A stretch of 64,000 bases of DNA, from NCBI RefSeq assembly GCF_026625805.1, contig NZ_CP113064.1:992001-1056000 (forward strand), in the 5' to 3' direction. Under the pieces are notes generated by a model. It was given only the letters and a program-made list of their open reading frames with translations. It made no database searches and was not told the origin of the DNA. The position numbers were made by a program, and so were the translations under genes. Shown in pieces: positions 31,396 through 40,723 of the stretch. The stretch comes from Brevundimonas sp. SL130. GTDB lineage: Bacteria; Pseudomonadota; Alphaproteobacteria; Caulobacterales; Caulobacteraceae. The stretch's first letter is position 1; the number at the start of each line of letters is the position of its first letter.

Positions 31396-32505
31396 GTGAA
31401 CGCTCTATCCAAACCCGCCCCCGTCGCCCATCGCCGTTTCGAGGCGCTCGATTCCCTGCGCGGGGTGTGCGCGGTTCTGGTGGTCATGTTCCATATGCCG
31501 GTGGCCAGCCATTGGCGGACCTGGGACTTCATTCAGCACGCCTATCTGTTCGTCGATTATTTCTTCGTCCTGTCGGGCTTCGTCATCGCCCATGCCTATG
31601 CCGAGCGGCTGAAGACGGGGGCGGACGCTGGGCGGTTCATGGTGCGGCGGTTCGGGCGGATCTGGCCGATGCACGTGCTGATGCTGGCGGCCTATGTCGG
31701 GTTGGAGCTGGCGCGGCTGGCCTTCCATTTCGATAGTGCGGCGCCGTTTACCGGGGACCGGTCGGTGTGGGCGATCTTCACCAATCTGGCCCTGATCCAG
31801 GCCTGGCACGTCCATCCGCATCTGACCTGGAACGGCCCGTCCTGGACGCTGAGCGCGGAATGGGCCTGTTATCTGATCTTCGCCGGTCTGGTGCTGGTCG
31901 CGCCCAAGCGGTTCCGCTGGATCGGCCTGGTTCTGGCCATCGTCGGCGGGGTTCTGGTGGTCAGCTATGCCCGGCGCTGGATGAACACCACCTATGATTT
32001 CGCCGTGCCGCGCGCGGTCTACGGCTTCTTCCTGGGCTGCCTGTTGCAGGGTCTATGGATGAATATCCCGCGCCTGAAGGGGCTGGCGGCCACGGGGCTG
32101 GAGATCGCGGCCGTCGTCGGAACCTGCGTCTTCGTGGCCTGGGCCCAGGGGCCGGTGACGGTGGCCGTGACCCTGGTCTTCGTCGTCCTGGTCTGGGTGT
32201 TCGCGGGCGAGGAGGGGCGGGTGTCGCGCCTGCTGGATCATCCGGCCCTGGTGACCCTGGGGCGCTGGTCCTTCTCCATCTACATGGTCCACATGTTCAT
32301 CCTGACCGTGATGCTGATCATCGCGCGCAAGCTGGACTGGCTGCCCGGCGGGCGGCGCGTCGATTTCGGCTCGGTCTGGCTGAACGACCTGTTCGCGCTG
32401 GGTCTGTTCGGCTTCATCGTCGTGATCGCGGTCGTGGCGCACAATCAGGTCGAACGGCCGGCCCAGTGTCTGATCGACCGCTGGACCAAGCCCAAAGTCG
32501 CCTGA
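31396..32505 (+). CDS. Acyltransferase 3 (OafA/YrhL-type) membrane protein
   Basis: A 369-residue protein with about ten hydrophobic segments. The family motif is at the N-terminus (RFEALDSLRGVCAVLVVMFH), with WTLSAEWACYLIFAG in the middle and FSIYMVHMF near the C-terminus. Such proteins O-acylate surface sugars, lipids or antibiotics. The conserved His after the first helix is present. Its substrate is unknown. Confidence 0.85.
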   Translation: MNALSKPAPVAHRRFEALDSLRGVCAVLVVMFHMPVASHWRTWDFIQHAYLFVDYFFVLSGFVIAHAYAERLKTGADAGRFMVRRFGRIWPMHVLMLAAYVGLELARLAFHFDSAAPFTGDRSVWAIFTNLALIQAWHVHPHLTWNGPSWTLSAEWACYLIFAGLVLVAPKRFRWIGLVLAIVGGVLVVSYARRWMNTTYDFAVPRAVYGFFLGCLLQGLWMNIPRLKGLAATGLEIAAVVGTCVFVAWAQGPVTVAVTLVFVVLVWVFAGEEGRVSRLLDHPALVTLGRWSFSIYMVHMFILTVMLIIARKLDWLPGGRRVDFGSVWLNDLFALGLFGFIVVIAVVAHNQVERPAQCLIDRWTKPKVA

Positions 32506-32519
32506 GCCCTGAGACGCGT

Positions 32520-32744
32520 TCAGGCCGCCATCAGCCAGGGCGTTTCCGCCGGGTCCGACCGGGCTTCGTCCCACAGGGCGTCCTCGTCCGAATAGCGGGC
32601 GATGGCGGCGGCGGAGATGACGTCCACCACCTGTTCCTCCAGCCGATCCCAGATGACGGCCAGGTCCGACGAGCCGTCGGCTTCGCACGGGACGATCAGA
32701 TAGCGGTTGGCGTTGACGGCGTGGGTAGGTTGGAAACGAGCCAT
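32520..32744 (-). CDS. Small protein of unknown function, divergent from a WYL regulator
   Basis: A 74-residue soluble protein from the ATG at 32744 (MARFQPTHAVNANRYLIVP), preceded by AGGAGAT. Acidic and leucine-rich segments follow (IWDRLEEQVVDVISAAAIARY). No family recognised. It starts 56 bases from the divergent WYL-type regulator gene, so that protein may control it. Confidence 0.65.
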   Translation of the reverse strand: MARFQPTHAVNANRYLIVPCEADGSSDLAVIWDRLEEQVVDVISAAAIARYSDEDALWDEARSDPAETPWLMAA

Positions 32745-32800
32745 TTGATGATCTCCTGAAGCGGTCGGCCTCTTGTCGATGATGATGTTATGGCGCACTG

Positions 32801-33826
32801 ATGCGTCAGAAACGGACGTATCGTTCAGGAGCGACGGTGAGACACGACAAGGCGGCCATGGTGATCGACTTGGCGCGGCGGCTGGCCGCCAGCGCCGAGG
32901 GCCTGACCTTGGATGAAATGGCGCGCGACATGCGCGTCAGCCGGCGCACCGCCGAGCGAATGCGCGACGCCGTCTTCATGCTGTTTCCGACGGTGGAGGA
33001 GGTGTCGGACCCGCCGTCGAAACGCTGGCGTATTCGCGGCGGCCTGTCGGCCTTTGAACAGGCGCCGACCTCGACCGAGATGTTGGAGTTGTCCAAGGCG
33101 GCCACGGCCCTGCGCGCGGCGGGCGAACCGGCGCGGGCGGCGGCGCTGGAGGGGCTGGAGCGCAAGCTGAAGGCGGCGATGCGCTCCACCACCCTGAACC
33201 GGATGGCCCCGGACCTGGAGGCCCTGGTCCGGGCCGAGACCATCGCCGTCCAGGCCGGGCCGCGTCCGTCTGCCGACGAAGGCCTGCTGACCGCCATTCG
33301 CGGGGCGGTGCTGGCGCAACAGCCGCTGGGCTTCACCTATTCCCGACCGGGCGCCGAACCGCGCCGGCGGGCCGTCGCGCCGTGCGGGGTCATGTTCGGC
33401 CGCGCCAACTATCTGGTCGCCGCCGACCGCGAGACCGGCCGTATCCAGACCTTTCGCCTGGACCGGATGAGCAGCGTCGCCCCGCAGGAGGGGGTGGCGG
33501 TCCCGCCCGCCGACTTCGACCTGGGCGTCTTCGCCAGCCAGTCGTTCGGCATCTATCAGGACGAGATCGAGGAGGTGGTCCTGCGCATCGCCCCTGAAGG
33601 CGCGGCCGAGGCCAAGAGCTGGCGCTGGCACCCCACCCAGACGTTCGAGGATCAGGCGGACGGCGGCGTGATCGTGCGGTTCCGGGCGTCCGGCATGCGT
33701 GAACTGGCCTGGCACCTGTTCACCTGGGGCGAACAGGCGGTGATCCTGGCGCCCCAGCGGCTGAAGGCGGTCATGGCCGGGGAACTGGCGGCGGCCGGAC
33801 GCGCTCTGGACGCGGCCCGCGGATGA
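32801..33826 (+). CDS. WYL-domain transcriptional regulator
   Basis: A 341-residue protein with an N-terminal winged helix-turn-helix (LTLDEMARDMRVSRRTAERMRDAVF, about 34-60) and a central-C-terminal WYL domain (PLGFTYSRPGAEPRRRAVAPCGVMF, WYL motif replaced by NYLVAADRETG) with a WCX-like tail. WYL regulators sense nucleic-acid or other ligands and often control stress or defence genes. No DNA-target evidence is visible beyond the adjacent divergent gene. Confidence 0.82.
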   Translation: MRQKRTYRSGATVRHDKAAMVIDLARRLAASAEGLTLDEMARDMRVSRRTAERMRDAVFMLFPTVEEVSDPPSKRWRIRGGLSAFEQAPTSTEMLELSKAATALRAAGEPARAAALEGLERKLKAAMRSTTLNRMAPDLEALVRAETIAVQAGPRPSADEGLLTAIRGAVLAQQPLGFTYSRPGAEPRRRAVAPCGVMFGRANYLVAADRETGRIQTFRLDRMSSVAPQEGVAVPPADFDLGVFASQSFGIYQDEIEEVVLRIAPEGAAEAKSWRWHPTQTFEDQADGGVIVRFRASGMRELAWHLFTWGEQAVILAPQRLKAVMAGELAAAGRALDAARG

Positions 33827-33891
33827 CGAAGGCTTAAGGTGACGCTGTCGCCGGTCGTCGCTATGGCCGCCCTGACCTATCGGAGAGTTTC

Positions 33892-35340
33892 ATGCGTCTG
33901 AAGACGGCCCTTATCTGCGCGGGCTTCATCGGCCTTTCGGCCGTGGCCGCCTGCGCCTCTCCCGCCGTCGTCGGACCTCAAGGCCCGCCTGTGGCCGAGG
34001 ACGGCCGCGTCGCCGTCACCGTCCAACGCGACGGCGACCGCTGGACCGCCGACTATCAGATGGATCGCGACGCCCCGGCCTGGGCCTTCTTCCGGTCGGC
34101 CCTGCTGCGCGAAAGCCGCCAGCCCTGGCGGCCGGACTGGTGGCGGGTCGAGACGCCGGGCGTCGTGCTGGAGCGGATCGGCGACTATGATGTGCTGCGC
34201 TCGACCGACGGCGGTCCTGTGCCCCGCGACGTCCGTATCGTCATGACGCCGCGTCCCGGCGACCTGGAGGCCGAATATGATCCGGGCCTGGTGTTTTCGG
34301 ACGGCACGGTGGCGCTGTTTTCCGGTCAGTTCGACGTCATTCCTCTGGAGTCCGCCGCCGCCGCCCGCGCCCTGCCGCGCGATCTCAACGGCGTCGATGT
34401 GCCCGGCGGTCCGGCCAGCGTGACCTGGCGCGACCGCGCCGGCCCCGTGCTGTTCAAGGGCGAGCGCCAGTCTCAGGTCACGGCGGTGGACGCCCAGACC
34501 TATGTCCTGTTCGGCGACGCGACGACGCGCCAGGGGGAGGGGATCACCACCGTGATCGACCCCGGCCTGCCGCGCTGGCTGGGCGACGAACTGGCCGGTT
34601 TCACCCCGCGCGTCATGGCCTATTACGCCCAGCGGCTGGGCCGGGCTCAGGGCGAGGCGCCGACCCTGATGGTCAGCTGGACCGGCCCGACCAAGGCCCT
34701 GTCCAGCATGGGGGGCAGCGTCCTGCCGGGCCTGATCTCGATGAATTTCGAAGGGGAGGGGGTGCTGAACCCCGACGCCCAGGCCCTGGCCCGCGCCCAC
34801 TGGTTCATCGGCCATGAGGCGGCGCATTTCTGGCTGGGCTCGCAGGGGCTGCGCTACCAGTACGCCCGCGAAGCCTGGATCACCGAGGGCGGCGCGGACC
34901 TGATGGCGGTGCGGGCCCTGAAGGCCATGGACCCCGCCTATGACGACCGGGCCGAACTGCAACGCGAGGTGGATGACTGCGTCACCCTGGCGGCGGGCAA
35001 GCCGGTGTCCTTGGCCGGGGACCGGGGCGACAACCGCGCCTATTACGCCTGCGGCGCGGTGTGGGGGATGGTCATCGAAGCGGCGGAGCGACGCGCCGGC
35101 GGCGGCGACTTCTTCGATGTGGTCGCCGAATTCCAGCGCCGCAACAATGCGGACGGCGTCCTGACCCGTGGTGAATGGCTGGGCGCCCTGACCCGCCTGT
35201 CGCGCGATCCCACCCTGGCCAACGACATCTCGACCCTGCTGGACCAGGGCGTCGCCGACCCGTCCGCCGTCATCGCCCGCCTGTTCCAGCGCACCGGCGT
35301 CGCCTTCCGCCTCGAGAACGGCCGGGTGATCCTGAGCTGA
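33892..35340 (+). CDS. Probable M1/M61-like zinc peptidase lipoprotein
   Basis: A 482-residue lipoprotein (lipobox VAAC, Cys about 21). The centre has GHEAAHFW (HExxH, H308-H312) with the third ligand in AWITEGGAD (E332), 19 residues after the last His, in the gluzincin manner. The N-terminal part is beta-rich as in M1/M61 peptidases. Probable periplasmic aminopeptidase. The flanking regions show no operon. Confidence 0.7.
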   Translation: MRLKTALICAGFIGLSAVAACASPAVVGPQGPPVAEDGRVAVTVQRDGDRWTADYQMDRDAPAWAFFRSALLRESRQPWRPDWWRVETPGVVLERIGDYDVLRSTDGGPVPRDVRIVMTPRPGDLEAEYDPGLVFSDGTVALFSGQFDVIPLESAAAARALPRDLNGVDVPGGPASVTWRDRAGPVLFKGERQSQVTAVDAQTYVLFGDATTRQGEGITTVIDPGLPRWLGDELAGFTPRVMAYYAQRLGRAQGEAPTLMVSWTGPTKALSSMGGSVLPGLISMNFEGEGVLNPDAQALARAHWFIGHEAAHFWLGSQGLRYQYAREAWITEGGADLMAVRALKAMDPAYDDRAELQREVDDCVTLAAGKPVSLAGDRGDNRAYYACGAVWGMVIEAAERRAGGGDFFDVVAEFQRRNNADGVLTRGEWLGALTRLSRDPTLANDISTLLDQGVADPSAVIARLFQRTGVAFRLENGRVILS

Positions 35341-35412
35341 AGATTTTGATGCGGATCAAGGCGAGCAGGCGTCGAAGGGCGCATTCAGGCGATGGCAACA
35401 AGGAGCATCGCC

Positions 35413-36243
35413 ATGACCTATGCGAGCCTGATGGTCTATGTGGACGACGAACCCGACAATGTCGCGCGGATCGGTTTCGCGCGCGACCTCGCCGCCATTC
35501 ATGACGCCGCCCTGATCGGCATATCCGTCAGCGAGCCGGAGCCGCCGCTGGTGGACGCCTATGTCGCCGGGGGCATGGCCGGGGAAATCCTGACCCTGCG
35601 GCGGGATCAGGCGGACGGCGAACTGTACGCCGCCAAGACCCGTTTCCTCGAGGCGCTGAAGGACACCGGCATCGCCCACGAATGGCGGTCCGAGACCGGC
35701 TATCCCGCCTCGTGCGTCACGCACCACGCCCGCGCGGCGGACCTGATCCTGGTGGGGCGTGACGCCGGACGGCTGCCCTATCGCGCGCCGGACGCGGGCG
35801 ATCTGATCATGAATATCGGCCGGCCGGTCCTGGTCGCCCCGCCTCACGCCCAGGCCGCGCCGGTCGATGGGGTCGTACTGGTGGCGTGGAAGGAGGGACG
35901 CGAGGCCCAGCGGGCCGTCGCCGCCGCCCTGCCGCTGTTGAAACAGGCGCGCGAGGTCAAGGTGGTCGAGATCTGCGCCTCGGCCGACGCCGCCGCCGCC
36001 GCCGCGCGGGTCGCCGACGTCGCCGCCTGGCTGCGCCGTCACGGCGTCGTCGCCGAAAGCGAGGCCAAGGTGCGGGATGAACGCCCGGCGGGCGACCGTA
36101 TCCTGGCCCTGGTCGAACAGATGGGGGCCAATCTGATCGTCTGCGGCGCCTGGGGCCATTCGCGGATGCGCGAATGGGTGCTGGGCGGCGTCACCCAGGC
36201 CCTGCTGAACCGCAGCCAATCCTGGCTGCTGCTGAGCCACTGA
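35413..36243 (+). CDS. Universal stress protein family protein
   Basis: About 276 residues from the ATG at 35413, which has AAGGAG eight bases upstream. The C-terminal half carries LIVCGAWGHSRMREWVLGGVTQALL, the GxxG-x9-G(S/T)-type ATP/phosphate motif of UspA, and the N-terminal half repeats the fold with LILVGRDAGRLPYRAP. Cytoplasmic stress protein of the two-domain kind; its ligand is unknown. Confidence 0.8.
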   Translation: MTYASLMVYVDDEPDNVARIGFARDLAAIHDAALIGISVSEPEPPLVDAYVAGGMAGEILTLRRDQADGELYAAKTRFLEALKDTGIAHEWRSETGYPASCVTHHARAADLILVGRDAGRLPYRAPDAGDLIMNIGRPVLVAPPHAQAAPVDGVVLVAWKEGREAQRAVAAALPLLKQAREVKVVEICASADAAAAAARVADVAAWLRRHGVVAESEAKVRDERPAGDRILALVEQMGANLIVCGAWGHSRMREWVLGGVTQALLNRSQSWLLLSH

Positions 36244-36256
36244 GGTTTTTGGGGCC

Positions 36257-36529
36257 TCAGCGCTCTTCGCGGGCGTGGAAGATGCGGGCGACCACGACCA
36301 CGTCCGCATCGACCCGGTATTGGACGACGTAGCCGCTGGCGCCGAAGGGGATGTAGAGGTGGCGTAGACCGTCCAGGTCGATCCCGATCATCGGGGTCTC
36401 CGCCAGTCGGCCTATGGACCGGGTGATGGTATGGCCTGCTCGTCGGGCGGCGTTTGGATTGACGCCCCGCAGAAAGCCGATGACCCGTCGGCGATCCTGA
36501 ATCGCATCGAGCGACAGCCGTATTTTCAA
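36257..36529 (-). CDS. ParE/RelE-superfamily toxin
   Basis: A 90-residue protein: MKIRLSLDAIQDRRRVIGFL near the start and VVQYRVDADVVVVARIFHAREE at the end fit ParE/RelE toxins, which block gyrase or cut ribosomal mRNA. Start overlaps the stop of the upstream antitoxin by 4 bases, the usual operon order. Residues that distinguish ParE from RelE are not decisive from reading alone. Confidence 0.8.
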   Translation of the reverse strand: MKIRLSLDAIQDRRRVIGFLRGVNPNAARRAGHTITRSIGRLAETPMIGIDLDGLRHLYIPFGASGYVVQYRVDADVVVVARIFHAREER

Positions 36530-36873
36530 GCCTTGGCCTTCAACATGGCCTCGATCTCAGCCTCGAAATCCGCCGCCCAGTCCTCGAACTCGACGAAATT
36601 GCCGGTGCGGTCGTACTCAGCCAGCCGACGTTTGGCCTCGGTGGTGTCGTAAGGCGTGGTCGGAGGCCAAGGCTCTGGGCTGTCCACGATGAAGGCGGCG
36701 TCCTTCTCTCGGACTTCGAAGTCGCCGGAGGGGGCGTCACGCCCGCTCGCGAGCGCCCTGTCCAGGAGTGCGACGGCATAGGCCTCCGGTTCCATACCCG
36801 CCGCGCGCGCAGCGACCTTGAGCCGCTCAAGCGCCGCGTCGGTCAGGGGCAGGGTCAGGACGTGATCGGCCAT
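36526..36873 (-). CDS. Antitoxin of a ParE-type module
   Basis: A 115-residue protein with an N-terminal helical region (LPLTDAALERLKVAARAAGMEPEAY) resembling ribbon-helix-helix antitoxins, and an acidic C-terminal tail (TGNFVEFEDWAADFEAEIEAML) that would wrap the toxin. It probably autoregulates the pair. It lies directly upstream of the toxin gene, sharing ATGA. Confidence 0.75.
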   Translation of the reverse strand: MADHVLTLPLTDAALERLKVAARAAGMEPEAYAVALLDRALASGRDAPSGDFEVREKDAAFIVDSPEPWPPTTPYDTTEAKRRLAEYDRTGNFVEFEDWAADFEAEIEAMLKAKA

Positions 36874-36909
36874 GACTCAACCATGTCACAGCTATGAGTG
36901 GTTGTGAAC

Positions 36910-38355
36910 TCACATCGCCGCGAATGGATAGGGGCTGACCGACTTTGACCAGTCGTCCACGGCCAGCGGCCGGTCGATCGGCGCGGCGGCGCGTTCGGCG
37001 CAGGGGTGGCGGTGGCACAGGCGGCAGGCGGGGCCGATGGGGGTGACCTCAGGCCGCTCCAGATCCAGGCCGTGGGCATAGGCGAGCCGGTGGGCGTGGC
37101 GCAGCTCGCAGCCCAGACCGACGGCCAGGTCGTGGGTCTCGCCGTACCCGTCCTGGCCCTGGCGTTCGACCGTGCGGGCGAAGGTGAACCAGCGGCCGCC
37201 GGGCTTTCCGTCTTGGGCGGGCGTCTCGATGATCTGGGTGATGATCCGGCCGGGGGTGCGAAAGGCCGAGTGCAGCCGCCAGCGCGGGCAGGCGCCGCCG
37301 AAGCGCGAGAAGGGAAAAGCGCCGGCCGCATAGCGTTTGGAGATGTTGCCGGCCTGATCCACCCGCATCAGGAAGAAGGGCACGCCCCGCGCCGTCGGCC
37401 GCGACAAGGTCGTCAGCCGATGCGCCGCCTGTTCATAGCTGACCCCGAACCGGGCCTGGAGCCGCGCCAGGTCATAACCCGTCTCCTCCGCCGTCCGCTG
37501 GAAAGCGGCGTAGGGCATCAGGGTCGCGGCTGCGAGCGTGTTGGTCAGGGCGACCTTCAGCAGGGACCGCGTCGGTCCGTCTGGGGCGTTCGCGGCCTGG
37601 ACCATGTCGTTCAGGGCCGGGCCGTGTTCGACCAGGGCCAGCTGATAGGCGATGGCGAAGGCGCGCGACGACGGCCCCAGGGTTTCGGACAGCAAGAGGC
37701 GGCGGCGGTGCAGGTCGTAGCGGCGGGTCCATTCCACCATGACCTCGGCCGGCAGGGTGCGGACGCCCAGGTCGTGTTTGGCCGCCAGCCGCTGGCGGGC
37801 GGCGGGTTCGAAGCCGTCGGCGTGGGCCGGCGCCTCGGCCGCCAGGGCCTCGGCCAGGGCCTCGCCCATCTGGTCCAGTTCGGGGAAGTGGTTGCCGCGA
37901 GACTGGATATATTCGCGCACCCATTCAGCGGGGCTGGTCTCGACCAGGCCTTCGCCGTTTTCGGCGGCGGCGCGGGCCCGGGTGCGGCCGTCGTCGAAGG
38001 CCTGATACAGCCGCAGCAAGGCGTCGGCGACGCCCGGCGCCTCCTCCAGCAGTTGCACCAGTTCGTGGCGTGGGGCGGACAGGCCCTTGAACAGGGGGTC
38101 GGCCAGGATCTCGGTCAGACGGGCTTCGTCCGCCGCGCCGCCCTGGTTCAGGCTGCGCAGATCGACGTCGTAGGTTTCGGCCAGCCGCAGCAGCAGCTGG
38201 GCCGAAACGGGGCGCTGGTTGCGCTCTATGTGATTGAGATAGCTAGGGGAAACCCCCAGATCGGCGGCCATCGACGTCTGGGTCAGGGCCAGGTCGCGCC
38301 GCAGCCGCTTCAGCCGGGCGCCGAGGAAAAGCTTGCGATCAGCGGAGGCGTCCAT
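36910..38355 (-). CDS. ScfR-type XRE regulator (HTH plus IrrE-like and DUF2083 domains)
   Basis: A 481-residue protein. An XRE helix-turn-helix occupies about 12-65 (LALTQTSMAADLGVSPSYLNHIERNQRPV). The middle contains an IrrE-like peptidase region without an obvious HExxH, and the C-terminal DUF2083 has CRLCHRHPC. Short-chain fatty acyl-CoA regulators of this architecture (ScfR, RamB) control acetate and propionate metabolism. It is transcribed divergently from isocitrate lyase, and a 14-base inverted repeat lies between the two, so glyoxylate-shunt control is likely. Confidence 0.85.
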   Translation of the reverse strand: MDASADRKLFLGARLKRLRRDLALTQTSMAADLGVSPSYLNHIERNQRPVSAQLLLRLAETYDVDLRSLNQGGAADEARLTEILADPLFKGLSAPRHELVQLLEEAPGVADALLRLYQAFDDGRTRARAAAENGEGLVETSPAEWVREYIQSRGNHFPELDQMGEALAEALAAEAPAHADGFEPAARQRLAAKHDLGVRTLPAEVMVEWTRRYDLHRRRLLLSETLGPSSRAFAIAYQLALVEHGPALNDMVQAANAPDGPTRSLLKVALTNTLAAATLMPYAAFQRTAEETGYDLARLQARFGVSYEQAAHRLTTLSRPTARGVPFFLMRVDQAGNISKRYAAGAFPFSRFGGACPRWRLHSAFRTPGRIITQIIETPAQDGKPGGRWFTFARTVERQGQDGYGETHDLAVGLGCELRHAHRLAYAHGLDLERPEVTPIGPACRLCHRHPCAERAAAPIDRPLAVDDWSKSVSPYPFAAM

Positions 38356-38365
38356 GGCTGCAGAA

Positions 38366-38405
38366 TGTCACAACATGACCGATGATGCAAAGTCATGATG
38401 TGACA
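38366..38405. promoter_or_regulatory. Operator-like inverted repeat between the ScfR-type gene and aceA
   Basis: TGTCACAACATGAC (38366-38379) and GTCATGATGTGACA (38392-38405) are inverted copies with one mismatch, 12 bases apart, in the gap upstream of both genes. Partial copies of the half-site (GTGACAT, GTGTCAT) follow. The position fits a binding site for the adjacent XRE regulator. Confidence 0.65.
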
Positions 38406-38511
38406 AAGTGACATCAATGAGCCGGGTGATGCTGTGTCATTCGTGACTTACGCGTGTTCTTGTCTCCGAGACGGCGGCTGCGGCCGCGCCCTCCAGAGAC
38501 CGAGTTCGACC

Positions 38512-39792
38512 ATGACCACCTTCGCCGACCTGGTTCCTTCGCCCGCCGGCCGTTTCGACGGCATCGAGCGCCCCTATACGCCGCAAGACGTCCTGCGCCT
38601 GCGCGGGTCGGTGCCGGTCACCCATACGCTCGCCGAGCGCGGCGCCAACCGCCTGTGGCAGCTGCTGCACGACGAGCCCTTCATCAACGCCCTGGGCGCG
38701 GTCACCGGCAACCAGGCCATGCAGATGGTCCGCGCCGGGTTGAAGGCCATCTATCTGTCGGGCTGGCAGGTCGCGGCCGACGCCAATACGGCCGGGGCCA
38801 TGTATCCCGACCAGTCGCTGTATCCGGCCAACGCCGCGCCGGAACTGTGCCGCCGCATCAACCGCACCCTGCAACGCGCCGACCAGATCGAGCACGCCGA
38901 GGGCGGCGCGAAACGCGATTGGTTCGTCCCCATCGTCGCTGACGCCGAGGCCGGCTTCGGCGGGCCGCTGAACAGCTTCGAGATCATGAAGGCCTTCATC
39001 GAGGCGGGCGCCGCCGGCGTCCACTTCGAGGACCAGCTGGCGTCCGAGAAGAAGTGCGGCCACCTGGGCGGCAAGGTGCTGATTCCGACCCAGGCGCATG
39101 AGCGCAATCTGGTCGCGGCGCGTTTGGCCGCCGACGTCATGGGCACGCCGACCATCACGGTCGCCCGCACCGACGCCGAAAGCGCCCAGCTGATCACCTC
39201 GGACATCGACGAGCGGGACCAGCCCTTCATCGACCGCGACAACCGCACGCCTGAGGGCTTCTTCCGCCTGAAGGAAGGCACGGGTCTGGATCATTGCATC
39301 GCGCGTGGCCTGTCCTACGCCAATATCGCCGACCTGCTGTGGTGGGAGACCAGCCATCCGGATCTGGACGATGCGAAGAGGTTCGCCGAAGCGATCCAGA
39401 AGAAGCATCCGGGCAAGCTGATGGCCTACAACTGCTCGCCCTCCTTCAACTGGAAGGCCAGGCTGGACGACGCCACCATCGCCAAGTTCCAGCGCGAGCT
39501 GGGGGCCATGGGCTACAAGTTCCAGTTCGTGACCCTGGCCGGCTTCCACAGTCTGAACAACGCGATGTTCGAGCTGGCGGACGGCTATCGCGATCGCGGC
39601 ATGGCGGCCTATTCCGAACTGCAGCAGCGCGAGTTCGCCAACGAATCCATCGGCTACACCGCGACGCGCCACCAGCGCGAAGTCGGCACCGGCTATTTCG
39701 ACCAGGTCGCCACGGTCATCTCCAACGGCACGTCCTCGACGACGGCGCTGAAGGACTCGACCGAGACCGCCCAGTTCACCCACGCGGCTTAA
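38512..39792 (+). CDS. aceA: Isocitrate lyase
   Basis: A 426-residue enzyme of the glyoxylate shunt that splits isocitrate to succinate and glyoxylate. The catalytic loop [11 protein letters not shown] (C182) is present, with DAEAGFGG for metal binding and [15 protein letters not shown] [11 protein letters not shown] near the C-terminus. I took the ATG at 38512 ([17 protein letters not shown]) rather than the upstream frame start. The gene allows growth on acetate or fatty acids, consistent with the divergent ScfR-type regulator. Confidence 0.96.
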   Translation: MTTFADLVPSPAGRFDGIERPYTPQDVLRLRGSVPVTHTLAERGANRLWQLLHDEPFINALGAVTGNQAMQMVRAGLKAIYLSGWQVAADANTAGAMYPDQSLYPANAAPELCRRINRTLQRADQIEHAEGGAKRDWFVPIVADAEAGFGGPLNSFEIMKAFIEAGAAGVHFEDQLASEKKCGHLGGKVLIPTQAHERNLVAARLAADVMGTPTITVARTDAESAQLITSDIDERDQPFIDRDNRTPEGFFRLKEGTGLDHCIARGLSYANIADLLWWETSHPDLDDAKRFAEAIQKKHPGKLMAYNCSPSFNWKARLDDATIAKFQRELGAMGYKFQFVTLAGFHSLNNAMFELADGYRDRGMAAYSELQQREFANESIGYTATRHQREVGTGYFDQVATVISNGTSSTTALKDSTETAQFTHAA

Positions 39793-39812
39793 CCCGAAAA
39801 GGAACCGCCCAA

Positions 39813-40022
39813 ATGGAACCGCTGACCCGAACCGAAGCCATCATTGACTTCTGCCTGGCGCCCCTGGCGCTCGACACCGGCACGGAGGCCGAACGCGAGG
39901 TGCGCCGTCGCATGACGCACGTGCTGCGGACCTATCAGGCCAAGGTCGCCAATCCCATCGCCGTGGACTTCTCGTCCATGCCGTCCCAGGTGATCAACGA
40001 AGCCGCCCACGGCTACGAATAG
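39813..40022 (+). CDS. Small conserved-looking protein downstream of aceA
   Basis: A 69-residue soluble protein (MEPLTRTEAIIDFCLAPLAL), 20 bases after aceA and preceded by AAAAGGA, so it is probably co-transcribed. Acidic N-terminal half, basic middle (REVRRRMTHVLRTYQAK). No family recognised. A strong GC hairpin follows the stop. Confidence 0.7.
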   Translation: MEPLTRTEAIIDFCLAPLALDTGTEAEREVRRRMTHVLRTYQAKVANPIAVDFSSMPSQVINEAAHGYE

Positions 40023-40037
40023 GCCGGGAATGACAAA

Positions 40038-40063
40038 GGGCGCGTCCCGAACGGGGCGCGCCC
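40038..40063 (+). terminator. GC-rich hairpin after the aceA operon
   Basis: GGGCGCGTCCCGAACGGGGC with GCGCCC forms a 10-base stem, 15 bases after the stop. It lacks a T-run, so Rho-independent termination is uncertain. Confidence 0.5.
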
Positions 40064-40181
40064 TGATATTCGACAGCTTCAGCGGCTTGTCATCGCCTTC
40101 TGAAGCCCGCCACCCCGTCAAGCGAAGTGGTCTCAAAGCCCGATGCATTAGCAGAGCGGGGACGGACATGAATTTGGGACT

Positions 40182-40607
40182 CTAAAGATGCGCTGTCAAC
40201 CGCTGAAGGCTTAGGGCGCACAGCACGGCGGTTCTGACACCTTTGAGCTGGTCGTCCGTGACGTGGGGTTGGACATATTTCCGACTTCCGTCAGGTCCCC
40301 GCCCTACGCCTATGAGCGATAGGCGCTTATGACTTACAGCGGCGAACAGATCGCACTTCGCCCATTTGTGCTGCCCCTCCCAGGGCCTTGGCAGTTCGTG
40401 TTTCAGCTCTAAGTCAAAATGATAGTCGCAGATGTCGCGTGGAGCCGTCGTGCTCAGGGGCACGACGTTGCACAGGCCTTCACGGCGCCTGAGGCGGGGT
40501 GAAATCACTACGCATAGCCGCCGCTTGACCATTTCCGGCTCGATAAAGCCCGTGCCGTAGTCGCAAAGCAGGATCGCCCCCTGCTTGGGATGAAAGGTGA
40601 TCGCCAT
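40182..40607 (-). CDS. PemK/MazF-family toxin-like protein, no antitoxin partner visible
   Basis: A 141-residue protein. FHPKQGAILLCDYG near the start, MVKRRLCVVISPRLRRRE and LCNVVPLSTTAP match the MazF/PemK core, with an extra C-terminal segment. MazF-type toxins cut mRNA at specific sequences. No short acidic antitoxin gene lies directly up- or downstream. Base composition looks less GC-rich than the neighbours, which suggests transfer. Confidence 0.75.
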   Translation of the reverse strand: MAITFHPKQGAILLCDYGTGFIEPEMVKRRLCVVISPRLRRREGLCNVVPLSTTAPRDICDYHFDLELKHELPRPWEGQHKWAKCDLFAAVSHKRLSLIGVGRGPDGSRKYVQPHVTDDQLKGVRTAVLCALSLQRLTAHL

Positions 40608-40673
40608 CCTCTATGGCTAGCAGCGTGTGGGGATTTTCGGTAGCGAGCCCCGCAACCTGGGTGCGTCGAAATG

Positions 40674-40708
40674 AAAAGGCCCGCCCCGATTGCTCGGGGC
40701 GGGCCTTA
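40674..40708 (-). terminator. Strong bidirectional terminator between the MazF-like gene and a lipoprotein gene
   Basis: AAGGCCCGCCCCGATTGCTC with GGGGCGGGCCTT is an 11-12 base GC stem with A and T ends in either direction. The nearest stop is that of the minus-strand lipoprotein gene at 40724, so it likely ends that transcript. Confidence 0.8.
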
Positions 40709-40723
40709 TTCTGCTCGCGAGGC

